Below are positions 24,887-33,224 of a DNA stretch of 64,000 bases, piece by piece. The stretch is taken from assembly GCA_021298835.1 (NCBI GenBank), contig JAJTHG010000023.1, positions 1-64,000 on the forward strand. The letters are read 5' to 3'. The position numbers and the translations under genes are program-made. How positions within the stretch are numbered: the stretch's first letter is position 1; each line of letters opens with the position of its first letter. The DNA comes from Gemmatimonadota bacterium (lineage in GTDB: Bacteria > Gemmatimonadota > Gemmatimonadetes > Gemmatimonadales > Gemmatimonadaceae). A model generated the notes under the pieces. It saw only the letters and a program-made list of their open reading frames with translations, was not told the DNA's origin and did no database searches.

Positions 24887-25465
24887 ATGAACTGGAAGCG
24901 CGCGGCCATCGCCGCGGGCGTCGCCCTGCCGATCATCGGCCTGCTGGCCTTCGGCATGACGCGAGACCCCAAGGACATCCCCTCGCCCCTGCCGGGCAAC
25001 CCCGCGCCGTCGGTCGAGCTGGCCACGTTCGCCCCGGGCGACGAGCCCGTGCTCGTGCGGGCCGCCGGGACCCCCGTCCGGCTCTCCGCGATGCGGGACA
25101 CGGTCGTCGTCGTGAACTTCTTCGCCTCGTGGTGCATGCCGTGCCGCGTCGAGCATCCCGCCCTGAGCGCGATCGCCCGACGCTACGCCGACCGACCGGT
25201 GCGCTTCTTCGGGGTGCTCTACAACGACACCGAGGCCAACGCCCGCCGGTGGATCGACATGATGGGCGGCCAGCCGTATCCGGCGTTGGCCGATCCGGGC
25301 GCCCGGACGGCGATCGACTTCGGCGTGTACGGCGTCCCGGAGACCTTCTTCGTCGGACGCGACGGACGCGTGGCCTCGAAGTTCACCGGCCCGCTCACCG
25401 AAGCGGTCCTGACGCAGAAGCTCGACTCGTTGCTGGCGCCCGCGGCGCCGAAGGGGGCGGAATGA
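24887..25465 (+). CDS. ccmG: CcmG/DsbE-type thioredoxin, membrane-anchored
   Basis: A 192-residue periplasmic thioredoxin held by an N-terminal membrane segment (about residues 5-24). The active site is WCMPC (Cys 83 and 86), and the cis-Pro loop reads GVYGVPETFFV, which is characteristic of CcmG/DsbE. It keeps the apocytochrome Cys pairs reduced. It overlaps ccmH by 4 bases (ATGA). Confidence 0.92.
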   Translation: MNWKRAAIAAGVALPIIGLLAFGMTRDPKDIPSPLPGNPAPSVELATFAPGDEPVLVRAAGTPVRLSAMRDTVVVVNFFASWCMPCRVEHPALSAIARRYADRPVRFFGVLYNDTEANARRWIDMMGGQPYPALADPGARTAIDFGVYGVPETFFVGRDGRVASKFTGPLTEAVLTQKLDSLLAPAAPKGAE

Positions 25466-26022
25466 TTCCGGTCCGGATGGCCATGGCGACGTGCATTCTC
25501 CGCGTGGCCGCCGCGGTCGCCGCGAGCACTGCGACGGCAGGGGCGCAGGCCGGCCTCCCGCCGGCACCCGCCGCCGCGGGCGCCGAGGCGCCGCCGAGCC
25601 AGCCCATGATCGGGCTGACGACTCAGGTGCCGACCATCGGCGTGGACTCCGCGCTCGAAGCCCGGGTCAAATCGGTGTCGGCCACCTTGCGCTGCCCGGT
25701 CTGTCAGGGACTCTCGCTGCAGGACTCGCCGTCGGAACTCGCCCAGCAGATGCGCGGCGTGGTGCGCGAGCAGATGGCGCAGGGCAAGTCCGATGACGAG
25801 GTGCGGCAGTACTTCATCGCCAAGTACGGCGACTGGATCCTGCTCAAGCCCAAGGCCGAGGGGTTCTCGACTCTCGTGTACCTGCTGCCGGCGCTGTTCG
25901 TCGTCGGCGGGGCCGCCGTCGTGTGGGTGATGGCGAAGCGTTGGTCGGTGCCGGTCGCGACAGCGCAGGGGCTCGACGAGCCCGCGCCGACACCCCAGCC
26001 AGTATCGGCAACGGCTCCGTAA
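25462..26022 (+). CDS. ccmH: CcmH, cytochrome c maturation thiol protein
   Basis: A 186-residue protein with a signal peptide, a long Ala/Pro-rich segment, the redox motif LRCPVCQG (Cys 78 and 81), the three-helix domain with QQMRGVVREQMAQGKSDDEV and YGDWILLKPK, and one C-terminal transmembrane helix (STLVYLLPALFVVGGAAVVWV). It lacks the CcmI-type TPR part of the longer Escherichia coli protein, and no separate ccmI was seen. Last gene of the operon. Confidence 0.92.
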   Translation: MIPVRMAMATCILRVAAAVAASTATAGAQAGLPPAPAAAGAEAPPSQPMIGLTTQVPTIGVDSALEARVKSVSATLRCPVCQGLSLQDSPSELAQQMRGVVREQMAQGKSDDEVRQYFIAKYGDWILLKPKAEGFSTLVYLLPALFVVGGAAVVWVMAKRWSVPVATAQGLDEPAPTPQPVSATAP

Positions 26023-26047
26023 AGCCCGCGGTCTGCTCGTCGCGCTC

Positions 26048-26080
26048 GAGTCCGGCCCCGGTCTTCCGGTCGCCGGACTC
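26048..26080 (+). terminator. terminator of the ccm operon
   Basis: A 9-bp perfect stem (GAGTCCGGC/GCCGGACTC) with a 15-base loop that can itself pair partly lies 26 bases after the ccmH stop and is followed by the fairly T-rich TTCGCTTTGC. Confidence 0.65.
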
Positions 26081-26201
26081 TTCGCTTTGCGCATATCCGG
26101 CCGGTTTCGTAAGTGAAAGCACCACAAGTGATTGAGGGATTCGGTAACCGCCTCGAAAAGACGGGTGATCCCGAGCCGATTGTAGGGCATTTCCCTATTT
26201 C

Positions 26202-26215
26202 CCGTACATGTACGG
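26202..26215. promoter_or_regulatory. perfect 14-bp palindrome, candidate operator
   Basis: CCGTACATGTACGG is a perfect palindrome inside the AT-richer 279-bp gap between the ccm operon and the multihaem cytochrome genes, 87 bases before the first cytochrome ATG. It is not followed by a T-run and has no loop, so it looks like a binding site for a dimeric regulator instead of a terminator. The regulator is unknown. Confidence 0.45.
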
Positions 26216-26301
26216 AAAGACACCGTATCGGCACCGGTCCGGACCAGCTCTCCTAATTGGAGGAGGCGGACTGACGGCACCGGGAAACGCTCGAGGATTC
26301 C

Positions 26302-27909
26302 ATGAACGCCAGGCTTCGTTCGCAGTTCGCCAGTTGGACGGTGGCCGCCCTGATCGTCGCCGCGACGTCCGCCGTCGCCTGCGTGGACGAAAAGATCGTG
26401 TTCCGGGATGCTCCCCGGTTCCAGAACCCACCGGCGAACGCCGGCAACTATCTCGGCTACACGGACACCACGGCCAAGATGACGGCCTGCGGGTCGTGCC
26501 ACGTCGGCATTCAGGCCGAATGGCGCGGCACGGCGCACGCGAACGCGTGGGCCTCGCTGCCGGCCAACGCCCAGACCTTCTGCCAGAGCTGCCACGCCGT
26601 CGGGAGTCTCGGCAACGCCGACACGAGCTCGACGGGCGGGTGGCCGGGCACGCGGGACCCGCGCTACAAGGACGTGCAGTGCGAGAACTGCCACAACTCG
26701 GGGCTCACGCATGCGAGCAACCCGACGACGGCGAACATCCCGCTGCCGTCCATGAACGTGGATACCTCGGCGGCCGCGCGCCGCGGCACCTGTGGCGAAT
26801 GCCACGCCGGGGCGCATCACCCGTACCTGACCGAGTGGCGGGCGTCGTCGCATGGCGCCATGCCCAACTGGTCGTCGCCGAAGACGCGGCCCGAGTGCCA
26901 GGCCTGCCACACCGGTCAGGGGGCGCTCCGCGCGCTCGGCGTGGATGCCGAGTCGAACTACCGCGAGAAGAACTTCGCCGGCGGCGACACGCTGCGCATC
27001 ACCTGCGCGGTCTGCCATGACCCGCACGCGAACCGCAACTCGGGCCAGCTGCGCCTGTCGGTCTCGGATGCGGACCCCGAGCGCAACCTGTGCATGAAGT
27101 GCCACAACCGGCGCGCGATCCCCGAGATCTCGTCGCAGACGCGCGGCCCGCACTCGGCCGAAGGCCCGCTGGTGATCGGCACGGCCGGCTGGGAACCCCC
27201 GGGCGTGGACATCCCGAGCGTCCCGGCGACGCACGGCAGCCCCTCCGCGAACCCGAAGCTCTGCGCCACCTGCCATGTCACGCGCTTCACCGTGACCGAC
27301 TCGGTGGGCGGGTTCAGCTACCAGGTGACGGGCCACGGCTTCCACGCCGCCCCGTGCGTGGACGGGACCGGCAAGCCCACGGCCGCGCAGAACTGCGCCT
27401 ACACGGCGGCCGCCCGCAACCTCAACTCCTGCGCTACCTCCGGATGCCACACCGGCGGGGCGACGCAGGCGGCGACGATCACCACCTCGCGGATCGCCAC
27501 GATCCAGACGATCGGCGGCATCCTGCGTGGCCTGCTCAACAACTCGGCCTTGGCGGGCCAGATTGCCCAGAACTCGGTGTACACCGCGGCCGAGGGCGCC
27601 CGGTTCAACTGGCTGCTCGCCTTCGACTCGCTCTCCGGCGGGCCGACGGGCGGATCGGTGAAGGTCGGGGCGGTCGTCCACAACGGGCCGCGCGTCGAGG
27701 CCCTGATCAACGCCTCGATCGTCGCCCTCCGCGCCGCGTACCCGGCGCTGCCCCAGTCGGCTCGCGCCGACCAGGAGGCGGTCCTCCGGGAGTCGATGGC
27801 CCGGACCGGCGTGAAGATGGTGGATGTGAAGGCCCTCGTGAACGCGAAGGCCCTTCCTGCCCCGACGAGTCTCGGCGGCTCGCTCACGGGGACGGACCCG
27901 CAGCACTGA
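26302..27909 (+). CDS. 9-haem cytochrome c lipoprotein
   Basis: A 535-residue exported protein with a lipobox-like SAVAC ending at Cys 27. Eight CXXCH motifs (Cys at about 63, 94, 127, 164, 199, 235, 264 and 321) and one CX4CH (CATSGCH at 377) give nine predicted haems, all in the first 385 residues. Extra His residues (AHHPY, SSHG, THGS) can serve as distal ligands. Residues 390-535 carry no haem motif and look helical (GGILRGLLNNSALAGQIAQ). The overall pattern is of doubled-CXXCH multihaem cytochromes used in respiratory electron transfer. RBS GAGGA sits just before the ATG. A hairpin separates it from the 20-haem gene, but the two are probably one regulon. Confidence 0.88.
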   Translation: MNARLRSQFASWTVAALIVAATSAVACVDEKIVFRDAPRFQNPPANAGNYLGYTDTTAKMTACGSCHVGIQAEWRGTAHANAWASLPANAQTFCQSCHAVGSLGNADTSSTGGWPGTRDPRYKDVQCENCHNSGLTHASNPTTANIPLPSMNVDTSAAARRGTCGECHAGAHHPYLTEWRASSHGAMPNWSSPKTRPECQACHTGQGALRALGVDAESNYREKNFAGGDTLRITCAVCHDPHANRNSGQLRLSVSDADPERNLCMKCHNRRAIPEISSQTRGPHSAEGPLVIGTAGWEPPGVDIPSVPATHGSPSANPKLCATCHVTRFTVTDSVGGFSYQVTGHGFHAAPCVDGTGKPTAAQNCAYTAAARNLNSCATSGCHTGGATQAATITTSRIATIQTIGGILRGLLNNSALAGQIAQNSVYTAAEGARFNWLLAFDSLSGGPTGGSVKVGAVVHNGPRVEALINASIVALRAAYPALPQSARADQEAVLRESMARTGVKMVDVKALVNAKALPAPTSLGGSLTGTDPQH

Positions 27910-27935
27910 GGCGGTTCCGGCACTCCTGACGACGG

Positions 27936-27965
27936 ATCGGGCGTCGCCCTACGGCGGCGCCCGAT
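27936..27965 (+). terminator. hairpin after the 9-haem cytochrome gene
   Basis: A 13-bp stem with one G-T pair (ATCGGGCGTCGCC/GGCGGCGCCCGAT) and a 4-base loop, followed by TCTCGTCTCC. It lies 26 bases after the stop and 39 bases before the next cytochrome ATG, so it could be a full or partial terminator. Confidence 0.6.
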
Positions 27966-28004
27966 TCTCGTCTCCACCCTGCGCGTACCGCCCCTCCCCC
28001 GCCT

Positions 28005-30017
28005 ATGCACCTCGCTCCTCTCGTCCTCGCGCAGCTCCACGGCGTCGGCACCGACTCGGTGGTCGTCAAGAACCCCGTCCCGGGGGGCCTTGGCTGGGTG
28101 ATGTCGAAGTTCTTCAACGCGCCGCAGTGGGTGCACCTCACCCTGGTCGTGGTGGGCCTCGTCGTCGGCGGCGCGGCGGCCTGGTGGGCCTGGAGAAACC
28201 GGGAGGCCATCCTCACTTGGCTCAGGACCCGTGACCGCCCGGCCAAGATCGCGCTCGCCACCGTCGCCGGCGTCGCCGTGCTCGTCGGCGCCGGTGCCGG
28301 CGGCTACGGCTTCTGGTACATGGAGCACGAGAACGACTTCTGCCTCGGCTGCCACGTGATGAACCCGTCGTGGGCCAAGTTCCAGAAGTCCGAGCACAGC
28401 AAGCTCGGCTGCCACGACTGCCACCGGCAATCGCAGGTCGCCAATGCCCGCCAGCTCGTCATGTGGATCGCCGAGCGGCCGGACGAGATCCCGAAGCACG
28501 GCAAGGTCCCGACGCGCATCTGCGCCGAGTGCCACATCCAGAAGCCGGGCTCGGACAGCACGTGGAAGCGCATCATCGCCACGGCCGGCCATCGCGTGCA
28601 CATGGCCAGCAACGACACCGCGCTCAAGAACGTGCAGTGCGTCACCTGCCACGGTGTCGAGGTGCATGCCTTCCAGCCGGTGGACCAGACCTGCGCCCAG
28701 TCCGGCTGCCACACCGACACCAAGGCCAAGATCGTCCTCGGCAAGATGGCCGGCCAGACGTCGCTGCACTGCACCGGCTGCCACCAGTTCACGCGACCGG
28801 TCGCCGAGAACATCTCGATCGACTCCACCAAGAAGGCGGGTCAGGCGGGGGCGTCGCAGTGCCTCGACTGCCACGAGATGCGGCAGCAGATGAAGGGCTT
28901 CGATCCCAGCGCCGACAAGCACGCCGGCCTCTGCGGCAACTGCCACAACCCGCACACCGACAAGACGCCCGAGGCCTCCTGGAAGACCTGCGGCAACGCC
29001 GGCTGCCACACCAAGCCGGCCGAGGAGACTCCCTTCCACAAGGGGATCCCGGATCACGCCCTGAAGAGTTGCCAGAGCTGTCACGCGGCCCACACGTGGA
29101 AGGCCGAGGGCTCGAGCTGCCTGACCTGCCACAAGTCCATCTTCACCGACGAGTCCCGGCCGCGCGGGGCGAAGGCGGCGGCGCAGGCCCCGTCCGCGCC
29201 GGGAGCCGTGGCGCCGTCCGTTCCCCGCCGCTCGCCGCGGCGCGAACCGGCGGGCGTGGTGGGGCCGGCGGCGGTCGCCTCCCCTGCTTCGCCATCATCG
29301 CCGATCCGCCTCGCCGGCCTTGCCGCTCCCGCCTCGGCCTTCTGGCTCGCGGTCCACCAGCCCCCGCCCAAGCGCACGCCGGAGGGTTCGGCCCGAACGG
29401 CCGGCGACCGACTCACCGCCGAGGATCGCCCCTTTCGGCATCGCACCCACAAGGACGTCACCTGCACCGCCTGCCACAGCTCGGACAGCCGGCACGGCGC
29501 CGTCACGGTCAAGACCGCCGCCGACTGCCAGTCGTGTCATCACGCCGCCGACCGCGCGCGAGGGTGCGAGGGCTGCCACGCGGCGAAGTCGCTCGCCCAG
29601 CCGCTCTCGATCACCCGTGAGGTCAAGTTCACGGTCGCCAACGCACCCCGGACCCGCGTGCAGCGCTTCGCGCATCCGCAGCATCGCGATCTCGAGTGCG
29701 CCACGTGCCATACCAAGGGCCCCGAGCTCGCCGTCACGAAGGACTGCGCCTCGTGTCACAAGGAGCACCACGAGCCGGACCGCGACTGCCGCAGCTGCCA
29801 CACGGGGGTCAAGGACCACCATACCCGGTCGGTGCACCAGGGCTGCGCCGCCGCCGGGTGTCACGTCGGAGCCGAGTATGCCGCGATGCCGACGGCCCGG
29901 CAGGTGTGCCTCTCCTGCCACGTGGACATGAGCAACCACAAGCGCGGCGGCGAGTGCGCCGACTGCCACAAGATGACGACGTGGTCGGCGACGGCCGGCC
30001 TGCCCAAGGGGAGCTGA
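28005..30017 (+). CDS. 20-haem membrane cytochrome c with NapC/NirT-like N-terminus
   Basis: A 670-residue protein. Two membrane helices lie at about residues 42-63 and 82-105, then NapC/NirT-like haem sites (FCLGCHVMNPSW, LGCHDCHRQS). Module A (residues 113-376) has 11 haem motifs, two of them CX4CH (CAQSGCH at 230, CGNAGCH at 329). A Pro/Ala/Arg-rich linker (about 385-480) includes a short hydrophobic run near 434-450. Module B (487-655) has nine motifs, one CX4CH (CAAAGCH near 614). Seventeen CXXCH plus three CX4CH make 20 predicted haems. NapC/NirT proteins take electrons from quinol, so this could be a quinol:periplasm wire; the two modules look like a fusion of separate cytochromes. Followed 4 bases later by the barrel gene. 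Confidence 0.88.
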   Translation: MHLAPLVLAQLHGVGTDSVVVKNPVPGGLGWVMSKFFNAPQWVHLTLVVVGLVVGGAAAWWAWRNREAILTWLRTRDRPAKIALATVAGVAVLVGAGAGGYGFWYMEHENDFCLGCHVMNPSWAKFQKSEHSKLGCHDCHRQSQVANARQLVMWIAERPDEIPKHGKVPTRICAECHIQKPGSDSTWKRIIATAGHRVHMASNDTALKNVQCVTCHGVEVHAFQPVDQTCAQSGCHTDTKAKIVLGKMAGQTSLHCTGCHQFTRPVAENISIDSTKKAGQAGASQCLDCHEMRQQMKGFDPSADKHAGLCGNCHNPHTDKTPEASWKTCGNAGCHTKPAEETPFHKGIPDHALKSCQSCHAAHTWKAEGSSCLTCHKSIFTDESRPRGAKAAAQAPSAPGAVAPSVPRRSPRREPAGVVGPAAVASPASPSSPIRLAGLAAPASAFWLAVHQPPPKRTPEGSARTAGDRLTAEDRPFRHRTHKDVTCTACHSSDSRHGAVTVKTAADCQSCHHAADRARGCEGCHAAKSLAQPLSITREVKFTVANAPRTRVQRFAHPQHRDLECATCHTKGPELAVTKDCASCHKEHHEPDRDCRSCHTGVKDHHTRSVHQGCAAAGCHVGAEYAAMPTARQVCLSCHVDMSNHKRGGECADCHKMTTWSATAGLPKGS

Positions 30018-30021
30018 CGTC

Positions 30022-31551
30022 ATGCGCCTGACGCGGCGTCCGGGGCCGGCCGGCACGGCACGACGCCTCGCGTGGTGGCTCCCGCTCCTCGCGGCGTGGT
30101 CGGGGCTCGGCCCCGCCGCCGCCCTCGAGGCCCAGGGCATCCGGCTGCGCGGCGTGACCACGACGCGATTCCTCGAACTGCAGCGCTTCGAGGACGACAG
30201 CGTCGCCGAATCGGCGACCTTGCCGTACGCGGGCGACTTCCGCCAGACGCCCTCCGGTGTCGTCGTCCGCTGCAACCTGGACACCTGGTGCCGCTACAAG
30301 CGGTCCGGCGAAATGGCCACGTCCATTCCCGTCTGGCAGGACCTTCAGGCCACCGCGTGGGGGCTCGGCGAAGGGGTGAGCGTCCATGCCGACATGCGCT
30401 TCCGGGGTGCCATGGGGTCGCTACCGGCGCTCTGGCCCCGGGCGGAGGACCGCTTCGACCTCCTGAGCGGCTACGTCGAGCTCGACCGGCCCCGCTGGAC
30501 GGCGCGGCTCGGCCGTCAGTTCGTCTCGAACGGCATGGGCGTCTACAACTACGACGGCCTGACATTGATCGCGCGCCCGCACCGCATCCTGACCGCCGAG
30601 GTGTGGGGCGGGCGTTCGCTCCTCCGCGGCATCAACGAGGGCTACACGTCCAGCGAGATCGCGAACGTCGAGGAACTCCCGCCGGATCGCGAGGCGATCA
30701 TCGCGGGGGCGTCGGTGCGCGTGCGGCCGACCCGCTTCTCCTCGATGCGGTGGATGTACCAGCGCGAAGCCCGCTGGAACGGCGGCCTCCGCTCGTCCGG
30801 GCTCTACAGCGACCGCATGGCCCTCGACGGCACCTCGCGCATCGTCCACGGCGCACTCGACGCCTCGTTCGAGTACGACTTCGCCGGCCGACAGCTCAAC
30901 GAAGGGCGCGTCCGCTGGCGCGGGCTCCTGCCCCGCAACGTCGAGGCCTCGGTCGAAGGCCGTCGCTTCCGGCCGTTCTTCGAGCTGTGGACGATCTGGG
31001 GGGCGTTCGCCCCCGTCGGCTTCGACGAACTGCGCCTCGACGGGGGCTGGGCCACCCGCGACCACGGACTCGCGCTCGACTTCTTCGGCGGCTGGCGCAA
31101 GTGGCAGGATGCCAACGTCGGCCTCGCCTTCCAGCCGCTGCGCCAGACGGGGTGGCGCGCCGGCGGCGACGTCACGCTCCGGCCGCTCGCGCGCTGGGTC
31201 CTTTCCGGCCACTACGACGCCGACGTCGGCGCCGGCGCCGCCCGGACCGAGACCGACGTCGCCGTCCGCTACGAGACCAGCGACCGGTTCTACGTCGGCC
31301 TCGCCGGCACGAGCATGCAGAGTCTCTTCGAGTTCCGCATCGGGACCGGGCGCATGCTCGGCGGCGGCCTCGACTTCGGGTGGCGCCTGACGCCGGTCGT
31401 GCGCATCGCCGGCGATGTCATGGTCTATCGACACCGGCAATCCTCGGACTCGCCCTTCATGAACTGGACCCAGCGCCGAGGCAGCGTGCGGCTCGAATGG
31501 ACCATGGGGGGCGACCCGGGGCTGCGCACCGGTGCGCGGGGGGCCCTGTGA
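30022..31551 (+). CDS. predicted outer-membrane beta-barrel, possible cytochrome-conduit porin
   Basis: A 509-residue exported protein (signal peptide to about residue 39, ending EAQG). The mature part consists of alternating-pattern strands with many aromatic residues (SVHADMRFRGAMGS, LLSGYVELDRPRWTARLGRQ, LEWTMGG near the end), fitting a barrel of roughly 20 or more strands. It has no TonB plug or box. Two Cys near residues 91 and 97 (CNLDTWC) are unusual in such barrels. It sits between two multihaem cytochrome genes, the place held by MtrB/PioB-type porins in porin-cytochrome conduits, but I see no clear MtrB sequence signature. It overlaps the next gene by 4 bases (GTGA). Confidence 0.65.
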   Translation: MRLTRRPGPAGTARRLAWWLPLLAAWSGLGPAAALEAQGIRLRGVTTTRFLELQRFEDDSVAESATLPYAGDFRQTPSGVVVRCNLDTWCRYKRSGEMATSIPVWQDLQATAWGLGEGVSVHADMRFRGAMGSLPALWPRAEDRFDLLSGYVELDRPRWTARLGRQFVSNGMGVYNYDGLTLIARPHRILTAEVWGGRSLLRGINEGYTSSEIANVEELPPDREAIIAGASVRVRPTRFSSMRWMYQREARWNGGLRSSGLYSDRMALDGTSRIVHGALDASFEYDFAGRQLNEGRVRWRGLLPRNVEASVEGRRFRPFFELWTIWGAFAPVGFDELRLDGGWATRDHGLALDFFGGWRKWQDANVGLAFQPLRQTGWRAGGDVTLRPLARWVLSGHYDADVGAGAARTETDVAVRYETSDRFYVGLAGTSMQSLFEFRIGTGRMLGGGLDFGWRLTPVVRIAGDVMVYRHRQSSDSPFMNWTQRRGSVRLEWTMGGDPGLRTGARGAL

Positions 31552-33137
31552 CGCGATTCCGCCTCCCCCCGCTCGCGCGACTGGCCCGTCCCGCCCTGGT
31601 CGCGTGGCTCGTCGCGGCAACGGCGTCCGCCGGTATCGGGGTGGCCGCGCTGGCCCGCGACCGTTCCGACGAGGGCTTCCCGCATGCCCGGCACGCCCGC
31701 CTGTTTCCCACGTGCACGGGCTGTCACGCCGGCATCGCCACGGGCGCCCAGGCAGCCGCGTACCCGGATTCCGCCTCGTGTGCCCAATGCCACGACGGCG
31801 TCCAGCAGCCGAAGGTCCCGTGGGCCCGCAGCAGCGTCGCCCGCAGCAACCTCCGCTTCGACCATGGCGCGCATGCGGCCAAGCCGGAAGCGCAGGCGCT
31901 CGAGTGCCGCAGTTGCCACGGCGTCGCCGGTGGACCGTTCATGAACGTCAAGCGGGCCGAGGCCGCCGAGTGCGTCAATTGCCACGCGCACAAGGCGACC
32001 GCGCACTTCGCGGCCGACAATGCGCCGGCGTGCGTCACCTGCCACGTGCCGGTCACCCGGGCGACGGCCCTGCCGGCCGAGCGCATCGGGCGCTTTCCCA
32101 AGCCGCCGAGCCACGAGACCCGCGACTACGTGCAGTCCCACGCCCGTGACGTGCAGGCCGCCGGCGGCTCCTGCGCCACCTGCCACAGCCGCGAGAGCTG
32201 CGCCCGCTGCCACGCGAACGTCGCCAGCGTCCCCAGCGCCGCCGCGCTCGGCTCGGACGCCCGCGTCGCCAGTCTGGTGCGCGGCAAGGCGGGCACATAC
32301 CCCGTCCCGGCGTCGCACCGCAGCGGCACCTTCGACGCCGAGCACGGCCGGCTGGCCGAGGCCGCAGGTGCCACCTGCGCCAACTGCCACACGCGCCCGA
32401 GTTGCGACGCCTGTCACATCGGGCCGCTCGGCCGCGCGACGATCGCGCGTCTCCCGATGCCGCTCCCCGGCGCGGCGCAGGGGGTTCGCATCGAGCGGGC
32501 GCCGACCTGGGGTCAGGCGACACCGCTGCGTGAGCGCTATACCCTCACGGCGTTCCACCCCGACACCGAGCCCGCGTCCAGCGCCCCGGCTGTCCCACAG
32601 GTGTCGGGTGATCCCGGGGTGCGCCGCGTGCGGCCGCATCCGCCGGGTTACGTCACGCACCACGGCACCGAGGCCGCCGTGGCGGGCAACAGCTGCAGCG
32701 GGTGCCATACGCAGCAGCGCTTCTGCTCGGACTGCCACGACGGCGAGGGACGCCGCCGGTTCCATCCGGCGAACTTCACGGCCCGCCACCCCTCGGACGC
32801 CTACGGCCGCGAGAAGGATTGCGCGCTCTGCCACCAACCGGAGATCTTCTGTCGGACGTGCCACGTCCAGGCGGGACTGGCCTCCGAAGGGCAGCTCAAG
32901 ACGGCGTATCACACCGGGCAACCCCTGTGGCTGCTCAACCACGGCCGCGCCGCGCGGCAGACGCTGCAGAGCTGCACGACCTGCCACACCCAGCGCGACT
33001 GCATGCAGTGTCACTCGTCGTTCGGCTGGAAGGTCAATCCGCACGGGCGCGGGTTCAACGCGCTCGCGATGTACTCGCGCAACCGGCTGATGTGCTTCCG
33101 GTGCCACGCGACGGATCCGATCGCCGGCTCGCCGTAG
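31548..33137 (+). CDS. 16-haem cytochrome c
   Basis: A 529-residue exported protein starting with GTG on the barrel stop. It has an N-terminal signal or anchor segment (about residues 10-36) and sixteen CXXCH motifs spread over the whole chain, from CTGCH near 56 to CFRCH near the C-terminus, with His-rich spacing typical of bis-His cytochromes (FPHARHARLFPTCTGCH, LRFDHGAHA, GYVTHHGTE). The motifs come in pairs (CATCH/CARCH, CANCH/CDACH, CSGCH/CSDCH, CALCH/CRTCH, CTTCH/CMQCH). No catalytic motif was recognised, so an electron carrier or terminal surface cytochrome is more likely than a nitrite or sulfite reductase. Confidence 0.88.
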   Translation: MTRFRLPPLARLARPALVAWLVAATASAGIGVAALARDRSDEGFPHARHARLFPTCTGCHAGIATGAQAAAYPDSASCAQCHDGVQQPKVPWARSSVARSNLRFDHGAHAAKPEAQALECRSCHGVAGGPFMNVKRAEAAECVNCHAHKATAHFAADNAPACVTCHVPVTRATALPAERIGRFPKPPSHETRDYVQSHARDVQAAGGSCATCHSRESCARCHANVASVPSAAALGSDARVASLVRGKAGTYPVPASHRSGTFDAEHGRLAEAAGATCANCHTRPSCDACHIGPLGRATIARLPMPLPGAAQGVRIERAPTWGQATPLRERYTLTAFHPDTEPASSAPAVPQVSGDPGVRRVRPHPPGYVTHHGTEAAVAGNSCSGCHTQQRFCSDCHDGEGRRRFHPANFTARHPSDAYGREKDCALCHQPEIFCRTCHVQAGLASEGQLKTAYHTGQPLWLLNHGRAARQTLQSCTTCHTQRDCMQCHSSFGWKVNPHGRGFNALAMYSRNRLMCFRCHATDPIAGSP

Positions 33138-33224
33138 TCGTACGCTCCCTCGCGGCCGTCGCGCGCCCCCCGGCGACGTGGCGGCCCGTTCACCGGTTCA
33201 CTTCCCTCCCTCGAGTTCCCGCCA

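Noticed and set aside
22579-25137. An 852-codon minus-strand frame opposite ccmE, ccmF and ccmG
   Set aside because: No motif, composition of a shadow frame; the plus strand encodes conserved Ccm proteins.
31548-33137. The 16-haem protein as a nitrite, sulfite or hydroxylamine-converting enzyme
   Set aside because: No CXXCK site or other recognisable catalytic haem motif; all sites are plain CXXCH.
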